Origin: Candidatus Peregrinibacteria bacterium CG2_30_44_17
Lineage (GTDB): Bacteria > Patescibacteriota > Gracilibacteria > UBA1369 > UBA12470
Direction of reading: 5' to 3'
Assembly: GCA_001873565.1 (NCBI GenBank)
Contig: MNZJ01000039.1
Coordinates: 1 to 59,143 of the forward strand
Length of the DNA stretch: 59,143 nt
How positions within the stretch are numbered: the first letter of the stretch is position 1; each line of letters starts with the position of its first letter. The translations under genes were made by a program, and so were the position numbers. Below, one piece after another: positions 41,033-50,804 of this stretch. The notes under the pieces were generated by a model. The model ran no database searches. It had not been told where the DNA came from and was given only the letters and a program-made list of their open reading frames with translations.

Positions 41033-42568
41033 TATCTCGTCCCACCCAACTTCGGTAATAGCTGCCTCGACGACTTTAGCAGTTCGTGGGTCTTCGTGAC
41101 TGTCAGAAGGGTTAAAAGAAGGTTCGATATTCACCTTGGCAAGTTCGCACTCCAGCTTGATATTTTTGCCAAAAACTTTCTTAAAAGCCCTCTCAATAAC
41201 ATCATGGCCCTGCACATTGTTGACTTTTTCCAGATGGAAGTTGGTTGAGAATCCGATTGTTATAACTCCATTCTCCACTTTCATAATACTGCCTGTCTGG
41301 AAAGATCTCTTCACCGAAGGGGTTGTGACATTCTCAATAATGCGTGGGAAATTCTTTTTGACACTCTCAAGAGACAGATCAATAACTTTGTCAGCCTTCT
41401 CTTGAGGAGTTGATACAATAGGCGTGTTTTCTGCGATCGAGGTCTTGCTACTACTACTCGCTACTGATTTCTGACTACTTCCTGCGTCTTCTGCCTTGCT
41501 CTCACTGCTACTCGCTACTGACTTCTGACTACTTCCCATGTCTTGTGTATTGCTGACTTTTATAGCGGCAACTTCAAGTGGCAGTTGAGGTATCACCGAT
41601 GTCCTGCCATCTTCATAGGCCTCCTGAAATGTCTCAATCATTTCCAAAATGCGACCAATCTTTGCGTGGTCATTTGCTTTCACCGCTTCCAGCATTCTTT
41701 CTCGTAAAAACTCGAGGAAATCACGCGTGAATTGACTCAAGTCATATCCGTCAAAATGTATGTCACTTATCGTAGAAAGTGCTTTGCCTATTTCTTCGCT
41801 AACAAGGTACTCATATAATTGCGTAATAGCTTTGTGTCCGGTTATTCCAAGACTTTTTTTAACAGCTTCATAAGTCAATTTGCCTTCAAAAGTTATTTGT
41901 TCCATGAGCCCGATAGCGTCGCGAAGACCGCCATCAACATTGCGAGCTATAAGTTCCAAAGCATCAAGCTCCGCTTCAACTTTCTCATGCTGAGCGATAT
42001 AACCAAGCCGCGCAACTATCGATTTAACATCAACTCTCTTAAAATCGAACCTCTGACATCTCGAAATAATGGTCTCAGGCACTTTGTGCGACTCTGTTGT
42101 AGCTAATATAAAATAGACATGCTCAGGCGGTTCTTCAAGGGTCTTAAGAAGTGCGTTAAAAGCGTCCTTGGAAAGCATATGTACCTCATCAATAATATAG
42201 ATCTTCGATTTAGCATGAGTTGGCGAAAACTGAATCTTTTCTTTTAGAGCGCGAATCTCGTCAATACCACGATTCGATGCGGCATCGATTTCGATAAGAT
42301 CTATAAGCCTGCCTTCAGTGGCGCCAATACAAAGGTCGCACTTTTCGCAAGGTTCGCCATTGTCAGACAAATTTTCGCAGTTAATAGTCTTGGCAACAAG
42401 TCTGGCTGTCGTTGTCTTGCCGGTACCGCGAGGCCCGCAAAAAAGATATGCATGTGAGATAGAGCCACCCTTGACGGCATTGAGAAGAGTTTGACGAATA
42501 TGATCTTGCCCGACAAGGTTGCCGAAATTCTGTGGTCTGTATTTCCGATAAAGAGCAATATCTGACAT
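41030..42568 (-). CDS. dnaX: DNA polymerase III subunit gamma/tau (start at MSDIALYRKYRPQ)
   Basis: LYRKYRPQNFGNLVGQDHIRQTL, AYLFCGPRGTGKTTTARLVAK, CEKCDLC zinc module, IIDEVHMLSKDAFNALLKTLEEPP. Confidence 0.95.
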   Translation of the reverse strand: MSDIALYRKYRPQNFGNLVGQDHIRQTLLNAVKGGSISHAYLFCGPRGTGKTTTARLVAKTINCENLSDNGEPCEKCDLCIGATEGRLIDLIEIDAASNRGIDEIRALKEKIQFSPTHAKSKIYIIDEVHMLSKDAFNALLKTLEEPPEHVYFILATTESHKVPETIISRCQRFDFKRVDVKSIVARLGYIAQHEKVEAELDALELIARNVDGGLRDAIGLMEQITFEGKLTYEAVKKSLGITGHKAITQLYEYLVSEEIGKALSTISDIHFDGYDLSQFTRDFLEFLRERMLEAVKANDHAKIGRILEMIETFQEAYEDGRTSVIPQLPLEVAAIKVSNTQDMGSSQKSVASSSESKAEDAGSSQKSVASSSSKTSIAENTPIVSTPQEKADKVIDLSLESVKKNFPRIIENVTTPSVKRSFQTGSIMKVENGVITIGFSTNFHLEKVNNVQGHDVIERAFKKVFGKNIKLECELAKVNIEPSFNPSDSHEDPRTAKVVEAAITEVGWDEI

Positions 42569-42612
42569 GAAAGTAGAAAGTTTTATGGAAAGGAGTGCCA
42601 ATATACCCTTTA

Positions 42613-43701
42613 TCAAAGGGTTTTTAAAGCCTTTTTCATTTTGTCTACAAATATCTCGCGATCAAATGTCAAAGCATGCTTGCGTGTATTCATGAATCTG
42701 TAATGCGGCTCGTTTAGCAGTAATTTCGCGAGGCCGTCTTCGACAGATTCCAGCGTAGGCTCGTCGAAGAACTCCCCAGTTACGCCCTCAAGGATAGTCT
42801 CCGTAGCTCCGCCACCTCGATAAGCAAGCACTGGTTTACCGCAAGCCATAGCTTCAACAGGTACAATCCCGAAGTCGTCTTCCCCGGGAAAAAGCAATGC
42901 TCGGCAGTTCTCCATATACTCTTTAACTACGCTATCGGATTTGAAACCAAGGAAATCGATCGAAGGACCGGAAATGCTTTCAAGATATTCTCTTGCGCTC
43001 CCGTCTCCAATAATAACAAGTCGTCTGCCAAGGCGATTAAATAAGGAAATGGCCAAATCGATTCTCTTGTATGGGGTCAAAGCGGACACTATCAGAAAGT
43101 AATTCTCATGGGTATTGCGTGGTGAGAAACGCCTCACGTCAACAGGAGGGAAGATCACCTCCGAATCACGTCTGTAATATTTGCGAATACGACCTCTTAC
43201 GGTCTCCGAGTTAGCGACATAATGATCAACTCTGTCGGAAGCTGTTCGGTCCCACATGCGAACTTTTTCAACTCGTTTGGCGACAATCCTCTTTGTGAAA
43301 TCGCTCATGTTTTGTTCCGCAAGATAGTTATGAGTCCAGTCCCACGCATATCGCATAGGGGAGTGGCAATAGCATAGATGTTTTGTGCGCAAATTAGGAA
43401 CAATCCCATGTGCATATGCATTGCTGGAACTGATCACAACGTCGAACTTCGACAGGTCGAATTGCTCGATGGCGGCAGGCATAAAAGGGAAAAAGTATTT
43501 GTGCCGCTTCTTTAAAAAGTTAGGAAGTTTGTGAAGAGAGGAAGGACGTACCCGCTCACTTGGGAAAATCCCACCAGCGACTTTTTCGTCGTATAGCAGC
43601 GTGTAAATAGGTGCCTTAGGATACATCTGAGCAAGCTCGGCGAGTACTCTTTCGGCGCCGCCCATGCGTATCAAGAAGTCATGTACGAGAGCAACGTTCA
43701 A
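42613..43701 (-). CDS. Family 4 glycosyltransferase
   Basis: MNVALVHDFLIRMGGAERVLAEL, CYCHSPMRYAWDW, PFGEDDFGIVPVEAMACGKPVLAY-type motif. Confidence 0.87.
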   Translation of the reverse strand: MNVALVHDFLIRMGGAERVLAELAQMYPKAPIYTLLYDEKVAGGIFPSERVRPSSLHKLPNFLKKRHKYFFPFMPAAIEQFDLSKFDVVISSSNAYAHGIVPNLRTKHLCYCHSPMRYAWDWTHNYLAEQNMSDFTKRIVAKRVEKVRMWDRTASDRVDHYVANSETVRGRIRKYYRRDSEVIFPPVDVRRFSPRNTHENYFLIVSALTPYKRIDLAISLFNRLGRRLVIIGDGSAREYLESISGPSIDFLGFKSDSVVKEYMENCRALLFPGEDDFGIVPVEAMACGKPVLAYRGGGATETILEGVTGEFFDEPTLESVEDGLAKLLLNEPHYRFMNTRKHALTFDREIFVDKMKKALKTL

Positions 43702-44777
43702 TTTTTTGTTTGTATTAGTATTTCAAAAGTTTGCTTAGCGGCCTTATCCCAGTCAAAATCAAGAAGTCTCTCCGTACCCATCTTAACCATCCTTTCCCTC
43801 ATCGACAAGTCACGAATCATTTGATCCAGCCCTTGTGCTATGTCGCTCTCATCAAGAGGCTGGACGCCGTAGCAAGCTTGCATGCCAACTTCGCGCAGAA
43901 CAGGTATGTCAGAGACAAGCACAGGTGTTTTTGTTAGGAAAGCCTCCAAAACAGGCAACCCGAAACCTTCATAAAGAGAAGGAAAAGCAAAAAGAGAAGC
44001 GTTATTCAGCAGGCACGATTTCTCTTCCTCGTTCACGTAATCGGTAAAGATAATGCGATCACGCGCATCGGAAGTGCTCGCGGCATCAAAGACGTCCTGC
44101 GCGCCATAACCACCTTTGCCAACCAAGACTAATTTCCAGTCGCGATGCGGCAGACTCGAAAAAGCACGTACAAGTCTCGATAGATTTTTCTTGTATTCGA
44201 TTCTGCCTATAAAGATGACATATTTGTCGTCTTTCGTTAGCCCAAACTTGTGCAAATACTTGTCATCAGATGGGGGAAGCTTGGAAACGCCATGATGCAC
44301 GACGTGTATCTTGGATTTCGGACATTTATAAACCTCCTGCAGCTCATTGCTTGTAAACTCGCTCGGCACCAAAATGGTAGTAGCATGTCTGACGGCGTAT
44401 TTGGTACTCCAATTGAGATAGAGTCTCTGACGCAGTGTATAAACCTTGGGATACCTCTTGAAAGCAATATCATGGATCATAATTGCACTTCGTTTCGGCC
44501 TTATTAGAGGCAAAACATGCGAAGGCACAAACAAAACATCGGGCCTGCCAAAAAGCATTTTCAGACTTAGCCCGGCAATGGTCCACAGTCTTCTGCGTTT
44601 GATGACGATTTGGTGCTCCTGCGGAAAATCCGGAAGAATATCACGCACATAAAGCCTGACATCATGGCCCAGGTCTGTCGCCAGCTTATAGATTCGATTA
44701 ATTATTTCAAAAGAATACTTCTCGACTCCTGTCGACTGCTGCCGTCCATACCGAGATGCATCGATTGCGATTTTCAA
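43698..44777 (-). CDS. Family 4 glycosyltransferase (probable TTG start at LKIAIDAS)
   Basis: IAIDASRYGRQQSTGVEKYSFEII, YVIFIGRIEYKKNLSRLVRAF, FAFPSLYEGFGLPVLEAF. Confidence 0.87.
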   Translation of the reverse strand: MKIAIDASRYGRQQSTGVEKYSFEIINRIYKLATDLGHDVRLYVRDILPDFPQEHQIVIKRRRLWTIAGLSLKMLFGRPDVLFVPSHVLPLIRPKRSAIMIHDIAFKRYPKVYTLRQRLYLNWSTKYAVRHATTILVPSEFTSNELQEVYKCPKSKIHVVHHGVSKLPPSDDKYLHKFGLTKDDKYVIFIGRIEYKKNLSRLVRAFSSLPHRDWKLVLVGKGGYGAQDVFDAASTSDARDRIIFTDYVNEEEKSCLLNNASLFAFPSLYEGFGLPVLEAFLTKTPVLVSDIPVLREVGMQACYGVQPLDESDIAQGLDQMIRDLSMRERMVKMGTERLLDFDWDKAAKQTFEILIQTKN

Positions 44778-45004
44778 AATAGATAATAGATAGCAAGTAA
44801 CAGATAGCAAAGAGCAGTATACACAAAATACAACAATAGCAGAATAGATTGCAGACTGGCCTGTATATGAGAAATAGAGGACAGAGACCGGCAAAGCTAC
44901 AATGCATGTTGATAGATCCGGCAGCAGGCAAAAAACAATCCCCTTGGTGGGTTTAATAGCTAAATTCAAAGATTTTCATGTTGTTTTGAATGATCTTGAA
45001 ATCT

Positions 45005-45652
45005 CTATCCATGCCCGAGCACAACTCCCCATACCTCTTTAGCTCCAGCTTCTTTTAGCGTTCTTGCACACTCGGATAGGGTAGCCCCTGTAGTGCATAT
45101 ATCGTCAATTAGTATGATGTTCTTTCCACTGACGTCTCCACAAACTGCAAAAGCATTGCGCAGATTGGACAGCCTGTCAGCCCTGTGGAGTTCAGCTTGA
45201 GGCTTGGTGTGTACTTTTCTTGTCAAAAAATCACATCGTGGAAAATCTATGCAATAAAGCAGCTCGGCAGCTTGATTGAAACCGCGCCATTTCTCCCTCT
45301 TGCGATGTAGCGGGACAGCCGCAGCAATATAATCATTTGCAAAATTGCACTTCAAAACACATTCGATATCATGGCGAAAATACCCAGAGACTTCTCTAAT
45401 AAAGCGGTATTTGATAGCTTTCACAGCCTTCTGCAGTACGCCACCTTTTTCATATCTATATATAGAAAAAACACCGCTCAAATACTTAGCGGGAATCAGC
45501 TCGTCAACTCTATGTATTTGGGCAAAACACGTTCCGCAAATAAGCTCACCGCTTGCGCCACAAGATACGCATTTGCTTGGAAACAAGAGATCAAGCATCA
45601 ACCTTCTGATTGCAGATAGAGACGAAACCATATACGATAGAAAAGCACACAA
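45005..45652 (-). CDS. comF: ComF-family phosphoribosyltransferase-like protein
   Basis: LLFPSKCVSCG zinc motif, KREKWRGFNQAAELL, IILIDDICTTGATLSECARTLKEAGAKEV. Confidence 0.9.
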   Translation of the reverse strand: MCAFLSYMVSSLSAIRRLMLDLLFPSKCVSCGASGELICGTCFAQIHRVDELIPAKYLSGVFSIYRYEKGGVLQKAVKAIKYRFIREVSGYFRHDIECVLKCNFANDYIAAAVPLHRKREKWRGFNQAAELLYCIDFPRCDFLTRKVHTKPQAELHRADRLSNLRNAFAVCGDVSGKNIILIDDICTTGATLSECARTLKEAGAKEVWGVVLGHG

Positions 45653-45673
45653 ATATTAAATTTTACTGAAAAA

Positions 45674-46105
45674 ATGGCTCGAGAACATTCCGCAGGAATA
45701 ATTGTTTTCAGACGAGTAAGAGACAAACAACTCTATCTTATTTTGCATTATCAGGCAGGGCATTGGGGATTTCCAAAAGGACATATCGAGTTTGAAGAAA
45801 CAGACAAGGAGGCTGCGACAAGGGAAGTGGCCGAAGAAACCGGTATCTACAGCATAGATATTGATGACAATTTTCACGAGGAGCTTAAATACATGTTCAC
45901 CGACGGAGACCACAAGATATTAAAAACTGTGACATTCTTCCTTGGCGAAACGAATCAGGAAGAAGTAACTCTATCCAAAGAGCACAAGGACTACAAATGG
46001 CTGCCATTCAACTTCGCATACAAGACAGTAACTTTTGAATCAACAAAGGAACTACTCAGGAAAGCGGATGATTATTTAAACAGTCAGTCGGACGGAAATC
46101 TTTAA
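45674..46105 (+). CDS. Nudix hydrolase, Ap4A-type
   Basis: HSAGIIVFRR, WGFPKGHIEFEETDKEAATREVAEETGI Nudix box. Confidence 0.9.
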   Translation: MAREHSAGIIVFRRVRDKQLYLILHYQAGHWGFPKGHIEFEETDKEAATREVAEETGIYSIDIDDNFHEELKYMFTDGDHKILKTVTFFLGETNQEEVTLSKEHKDYKWLPFNFAYKTVTFESTKELLRKADDYLNSQSDGNL

Positions 46106-46180
46106 GCCCGAGAGCCTTAGGCAATAAAAAGCTTGAGGAAGAGTAGTGTTTGCATTAAAATTGCGCCGCTCAAACAGCAA

Positions 46181-46202
46181 ATTAAAAATTAGGGCGATTA
46201 GC
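46181..46202 (+). repeat. Direct repeat of the tRNA-Val 5' end and its upstream flank
   Basis: attaaaaattagggcgattagc versus attaaaaatcagggcgattagc at 46319-46340, one mismatch. Confidence 0.75.
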
Positions 46203-46329
46203 GAAAGTTGGGGAGCCATCAGCTCGGTGCCTAAGAAGCGCATAGCGATTCTGGCACCATATAAAAAGCGCAAAAGCGCTCCGACAGAAATCGATCGTTC
46301 AGCAGGAACAAAAAGCACATTAAAAATCA

Positions 46330-46406
46330 GGGCGATTAGCTCAGTTGGTTAGAGCGCAACATTGACGTTGTTGAGGTCAGTGGTTCGACTCCACTATCGC
46401 CCACCA
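46330..46406 (+). tRNA. tRNA-Val(GAC), CCA encoded
   Basis: gggcgattagctcagttggttagagcgcaacattgacgttgttgaggtcagtggttcgactccactatcgcccacca. Confidence 0.94.
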
Positions 46407-46486
46407 CCTTCGTTTCCGACTTAATAACGCTATTTATAGCTTCTAGAAGAAGTGTTTTTGTGGTATAATCGAGAGATATAATTTTA

Positions 46487-48565
46487 ATGCATATGGACGA
46501 AAATAAATACAGTGTGCCGAGAAGGGAGGGAGAAAAGTTCCGTGCATATGATGTCCGTGTTGAAGAAACAGAATTGGATGAATTTGCTCAGAATGGTGAT
46601 GATTGTATCAGAGTACAGCATGCAACCAGACAAGGTGCTTTCAGTGTTGTTAGCGGCAAAGGACCAAAAGCTTATCTTGAAGAGAGACAGCCAGAACCTT
46701 ACTGTGGATTTTCTCCGGATTCAGATAGTCGCTGGAGAAAAATATATGATGCCATTGATCGTGCGATTACTGATTTAAACGAGGATGCTTTCGGCGATTT
46801 TTATCGTGGAACAGACAATGTGCGATTGGAAATCCCTTTAAATCAATTGACCGACATCGATTTCGCTGAAGAAATCATTGAATTTGATGGAGATACTTTT
46901 CAGAAAGTCGGCTTGAATAATAGAAAAGCTTGGGTGTGTGAAATGTTTGAATATATACAAGAACGCATAAAAACATCTTTGTTTTCGGATTCGCCGATAG
47001 GGGTTAAAGCAGGCAAAATTAGGGACTCTTTGGCGAAAAAAATTTGTGGTAGACAAGACGTGGGATGTCGATTCGAAATCAAAGATAATGTTCTGATTTT
47101 GACAGTGTCTTGTAGTAGACCAAGGAATCTCCGTAATAATATCGATACAGGTGCGATTATTACAGATGGTGTGCTATCTTTTGGAAGTAGTGATGTCCCT
47201 GCTGATGTTGATGATTTTGATGCAGGGAGTATTGCTGATGAAAATAGAATGAATTCCCAAAAACGTATCGGCGCTTATTTCGAGATTTTGAAGGATCGTT
47301 GTTTGATTGCATGGAAGGAACATAAACTTTTGAAATTGGACATACCCGGGCTTTTAAACAGTGAGTTCCGTGATTTTATGAGGTTGGTTGATAAAATTAA
47401 CGACGAGGAGGGATTTGAAAATGCTTTTAGGTTACAGAGTGGGTACATGTTCGATTTGATTTCAGCATTGGAGTTGAAGTGGAAATCTATTTTTCAAACT
47501 CCTAAAGAAATAAAAAAAGAAAATGTAGATATCCCAATGGTAGGTCAAGTTGACGTTCATGTCCCTCTGGCTACCAAAGCGGCTTTTGATAAATTTGGAG
47601 CTGATATTTCTAAGAAGGTTGATGTTGATGGATATACATTTTTATTTACTCCTATTTCGATATCGGATAATGATTATATGGAATGTAGATTTTTCGTTAT
47701 AACGCCTGACGGTTTTTTCTATCCACGATTGGCTTATAAATCCAAGTCCGGAGTTAGGTGGAGGGTTTCTTCATCTGTTAAACCGGGGAGTTCGTATGGG
47801 AAAGGTTCTCTCTCTTACGCATCTGAAACAATCCCTATCGAGGAAGTCGATAACGTCCTGAATGAACTTGAAGGTTCGGTCGACAGACGCAGAAGATCTG
47901 AGGATTTTGAATGTGACAGCGGTTCGTTGTCGGAAGTCGATACTTATTATACGGAAGGTATTCGTAAAAGATTGCCGTTGCCGAGGTTTTATCATTTGTC
48001 GGATATTGATCCGAATTCCGCTTTGTGCAACAAAGCAGATGTTGATAGGTTTTTTGCCTCAAATTCGGTACCTGAAGATTTTATACCGGATTTTAGTCGC
48101 GATCCGATAAGTTCTTGTGTTCGTACGGATGGTGTAACGATAGAAAAATATAAGCATAATTATCACGAAGTACAGCTTCTTTTCCATATGGCTTCAGATG
48201 GGAAAGGTCGTGTTTGGGTTGACCATATCGAGGAAATCGGTGGTAAAATAACAAGTTTTGGTACGAGAAAATCAGTTTTGGTTTGCGGACCATTTTCAGT
48301 TAAACCATATCAATATAATCACGATATAGGAGGGTTGAATCCTGATAAAGTTACTCAATGGACCAAGGATTGTTATGTTTATGATCCTAGGGCTGGTGAT
48401 AACTTGAATATTAAAAAAACTTTTATTGTAAGCAATGATCCTGCTCGTCCTATCGATACTGTTCTAGCTGATATTGGCTATGATTATTCCGATATCACTC
48501 CATTGTTCGATAGATTGCCCTTGATTCAGGCCTACAGAAACGCAAGAGGGATAGAACGAAAATGA
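46487..48565 (+). CDS. Large orphan protein, 692 aa, no recognised domain
   Basis: Uninterrupted ORF, no signal peptide, immediately downstream of tRNA-Val. Confidence 0.75.
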   Translation: MHMDENKYSVPRREGEKFRAYDVRVEETELDEFAQNGDDCIRVQHATRQGAFSVVSGKGPKAYLEERQPEPYCGFSPDSDSRWRKIYDAIDRAITDLNEDAFGDFYRGTDNVRLEIPLNQLTDIDFAEEIIEFDGDTFQKVGLNNRKAWVCEMFEYIQERIKTSLFSDSPIGVKAGKIRDSLAKKICGRQDVGCRFEIKDNVLILTVSCSRPRNLRNNIDTGAIITDGVLSFGSSDVPADVDDFDAGSIADENRMNSQKRIGAYFEILKDRCLIAWKEHKLLKLDIPGLLNSEFRDFMRLVDKINDEEGFENAFRLQSGYMFDLISALELKWKSIFQTPKEIKKENVDIPMVGQVDVHVPLATKAAFDKFGADISKKVDVDGYTFLFTPISISDNDYMECRFFVITPDGFFYPRLAYKSKSGVRWRVSSSVKPGSSYGKGSLSYASETIPIEEVDNVLNELEGSVDRRRRSEDFECDSGSLSEVDTYYTEGIRKRLPLPRFYHLSDIDPNSALCNKADVDRFFASNSVPEDFIPDFSRDPISSCVRTDGVTIEKYKHNYHEVQLLFHMASDGKGRVWVDHIEEIGGKITSFGTRKSVLVCGPFSVKPYQYNHDIGGLNPDKVTQWTKDCYVYDPRAGDNLNIKKTFIVSNDPARPIDTVLADIGYDYSDITPLFDRLPLIQAYRNARGIERK

Positions 48566-48956
48566 TGCAAGCCGACCATGATTCTTAACGAGGGTTGCAT
48601 TTGTTAAACACAAACACTAGATACCAAAGGTGACCAATATTATAAATTCGTTTTGCGAAACTCAAATCCAAACAAAAAATAAGTAGAAGAAAGTGTGTTA
48701 CCATAGACCAAGGAAGCGAAGCGGTTCTTGGTCTCTATTATCAGTTGATTGCGATAGCAATCTTCTTATTGGTATTGGCCTGATGAGTGAGTTGTCTTTA
48801 TCAGATTAGTCAGTAACGTCTTTGTTAAAATCATGCTTGAAATTTAACGTTAGGTAACGGATATGTTAAATGAATGCGCATTATAAAAAAGTCATATAAG
48901 CCCTTTTAAACAAACCCTTATTTTGTTAAACTAGAATCAGATAAAAACAACAAACA

Positions 48957-49100
48957 ATGAGATTTAAAATCGCAAAATTTTCAGCCCAAAAAGCACAAAA
49001 AACAGTTGCCAACTCATCTAGAATCGAAGGCTACAAGGGCACAAAAGATAGGAGCCTTAAGATGAAAACACGCAAGATAGCCTCAAATCTTTGTTCATGA
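48957..49100 (+). CDS. Putative Fic antitoxin (47 aa) with SSRIEG inhibitory motif
   Basis: MRFKIAKFSAQKAQKTVANSSRIEGYKGTKDRSLKMKTRKIASNLCS; overlaps fic start by ATGA. Confidence 0.75.
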   Translation: MRFKIAKFSAQKAQKTVANSSRIEGYKGTKDRSLKMKTRKIASNLCS

Positions 49101-49714
49101 AATATTCTTCGGATCAAGATTATATTTATTATTCGGGGACTAATATTCCGGTTAATAAACTTGGGATACAAAACCAAACAGAAATCGATGAATTGGAAGC
49201 TCAGTTGTTTTTGAAAACATACGAACATTTCCATGAAAATTTAAATGAAAAAACTCTTTTCAATCAGAAGTACTTAAAAGATTTACATAAATTCGCATTT
49301 GCAAAACTTTACTCTTGGGCAGGGAAGTATAGGACTAAAAATATCTCAAAAGGTGATACGGTTTTTTGCCAAGCAAGACATCTTGAAGAGCAGATTGAAA
49401 AATTCTTCGCGGAATTTAAAAAAGAAAATTATCTCAGAGATTATCACGATAAAACATCTGAAGAATTTGCTGAGGTAGTAGCATACTTCATGTGCGAGCT
49501 GATTGCGTTGCATCCGTTCAATGAGCTCAACGGAAGAACTATTAGGTTGTTTTTCGACATGATAGCCGTATATAACGGCTATGAGTATATAAATTACGAC
49601 AATATAAGCGCCAGAGCAGATAACAAATTCATTCAAGCCTCAAAACGTTGTATGCATAAGGATTGCAAACCGATGGAGGAAATCATTTTGAAAGGGTTGA
49701 AGAAGGCGAAATAA
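49097..49714 (+). CDS. fic: Fic/DOC domain protein (toxin candidate)
   Basis: FAFAKLYSWAGKYRTKNISKGDTVFCQARHLEEQIEKFF and Fic motif HPFNELNGRTIRLFFD. Confidence 0.92.
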   Translation: MKYSSDQDYIYYSGTNIPVNKLGIQNQTEIDELEAQLFLKTYEHFHENLNEKTLFNQKYLKDLHKFAFAKLYSWAGKYRTKNISKGDTVFCQARHLEEQIEKFFAEFKKENYLRDYHDKTSEEFAEVVAYFMCELIALHPFNELNGRTIRLFFDMIAVYNGYEYINYDNISARADNKFIQASKRCMHKDCKPMEEIILKGLKKAK

Positions 49715-49836
49715 AATTATTTCTACCTGTTAAAAGAGAACCCGAACAAAAAATAAGTAGAAAAATGTGTGTTTGGCACAGCGCAAGGAAGAAAAGCGAT
49801 CCACTCGCCACACAGCACGAAATTCCTGAGAGTGAT

Positions 49837-50658
49837 CTAGTGCTTCCCATTCAAGACAGCAGAGATCATAGCAGCTAACTTAGGACTGCTAAGTAGCCCT
49901 GCATGAGTAACAGCCTGTTGGCCACGCAGTAATACATTTAATGCTGCTCTATCGAGAATACAATTTCTCCAAGGAGCTATCTTGTCATCAGTAGAAGAAA
50001 CGGAGATTACTCTGCCTCTTGTGTCGTCACTGACAGCAGCTAAACGGCGTGTTAGAAAGTCGCTACCGGGCGACAGTTCCCGTAGGGCAGAGTCTTGCCT
50101 TACCAGACCAACCAGATGTGCCACAGGCGCACCTTGCCACGGTGTCCCTAATGTAACAATACGACCAATCCTTGCGCGCGTATCATCGTCAAGGCTGTCG
50201 CATGCAAGTACAGCAAGTATACCGCCTCTACTATGACAAACTAGATTGATCACTTCATCATCTCTGCTTTTAATTTCACGCCTCAACTCTTCGGCTGCAT
50301 CATCAGCTGGAAGAGGACTACGGAATCGTGGCTCTTCGTAATTAGTAGAGGTAGACATACCGGGCACCATGCTGGCTAATGGGCGGAAGACCCTATTCGC
50401 AGATGCGTAGCCAGGCACTACAATATGTGAAGCGTTGTGGCCGTTGCGTGGTGGCGCAGGACTATGTACTCCATTGCGTCCTGTCAGCATAAGACGAGCC
50501 AAATAATCGGCATTACCAACGACATTACTTGGAGTTATCCATGGCCTCAATCGTTCCATCCTAGAAAGTCGAGGATCTTGATTCGGATCGTCAATAAAAG
50601 CAACATCCCCCGAACCCATCGTACTGAGAATAGTCGCCTTAAGCTGTGATTTTCCCAT
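49837..50658 (-). CDS. Alpha/beta hydrolase, lipase-like
   Basis: HIVVPGYASANRVFRPL, VINLVCHSRGGILAVL nucleophile elbow, GRIVTLGTPWQGAPVAH. Confidence 0.75.
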   Translation of the reverse strand: MGKSQLKATILSTMGSGDVAFIDDPNQDPRLSRMERLRPWITPSNVVGNADYLARLMLTGRNGVHSPAPPRNGHNASHIVVPGYASANRVFRPLASMVPGMSTSTNYEEPRFRSPLPADDAAEELRREIKSRDDEVINLVCHSRGGILAVLACDSLDDDTRARIGRIVTLGTPWQGAPVAHLVGLVRQDSALRELSPGSDFLTRRLAAVSDDTRGRVISVSSTDDKIAPWRNCILDRAALNVLLRGQQAVTHAGLLSSPKLAAMISAVLNGKH

Positions 50659-50804
50659 ATCAAAAATGGATATATTAGTCAGAAATATACCACTTATTGA
50701 ATTTTGTTCAATGGTTTTAGAGATTCCTCAAATCAAAAAAACTCCCATGGCATAAATATAGTCTACGCCACGAGAGTTTTTAATACTTAGCTCAAAACTT
50801 CAAT

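Noticed and set aside
43698-44969. Long N-terminal extension of the second glycosyltransferase
   Set aside because: The extension translates low-complexity intergenic repeat; the GT domain begins at LKIAIDAS with a TTG start at 44777.
48671-49797. Integron attC sites around the Fic genes
   Set aside because: No convincing paired RYYYAAC/GTTRRRY structure and no integron integrase in the window.
46330-50658. Clear integrative element at tRNA-Val
   Set aside because: No integrase, no downstream copy of the tRNA 3' end detected by eye; only a 5' remnant upstream.
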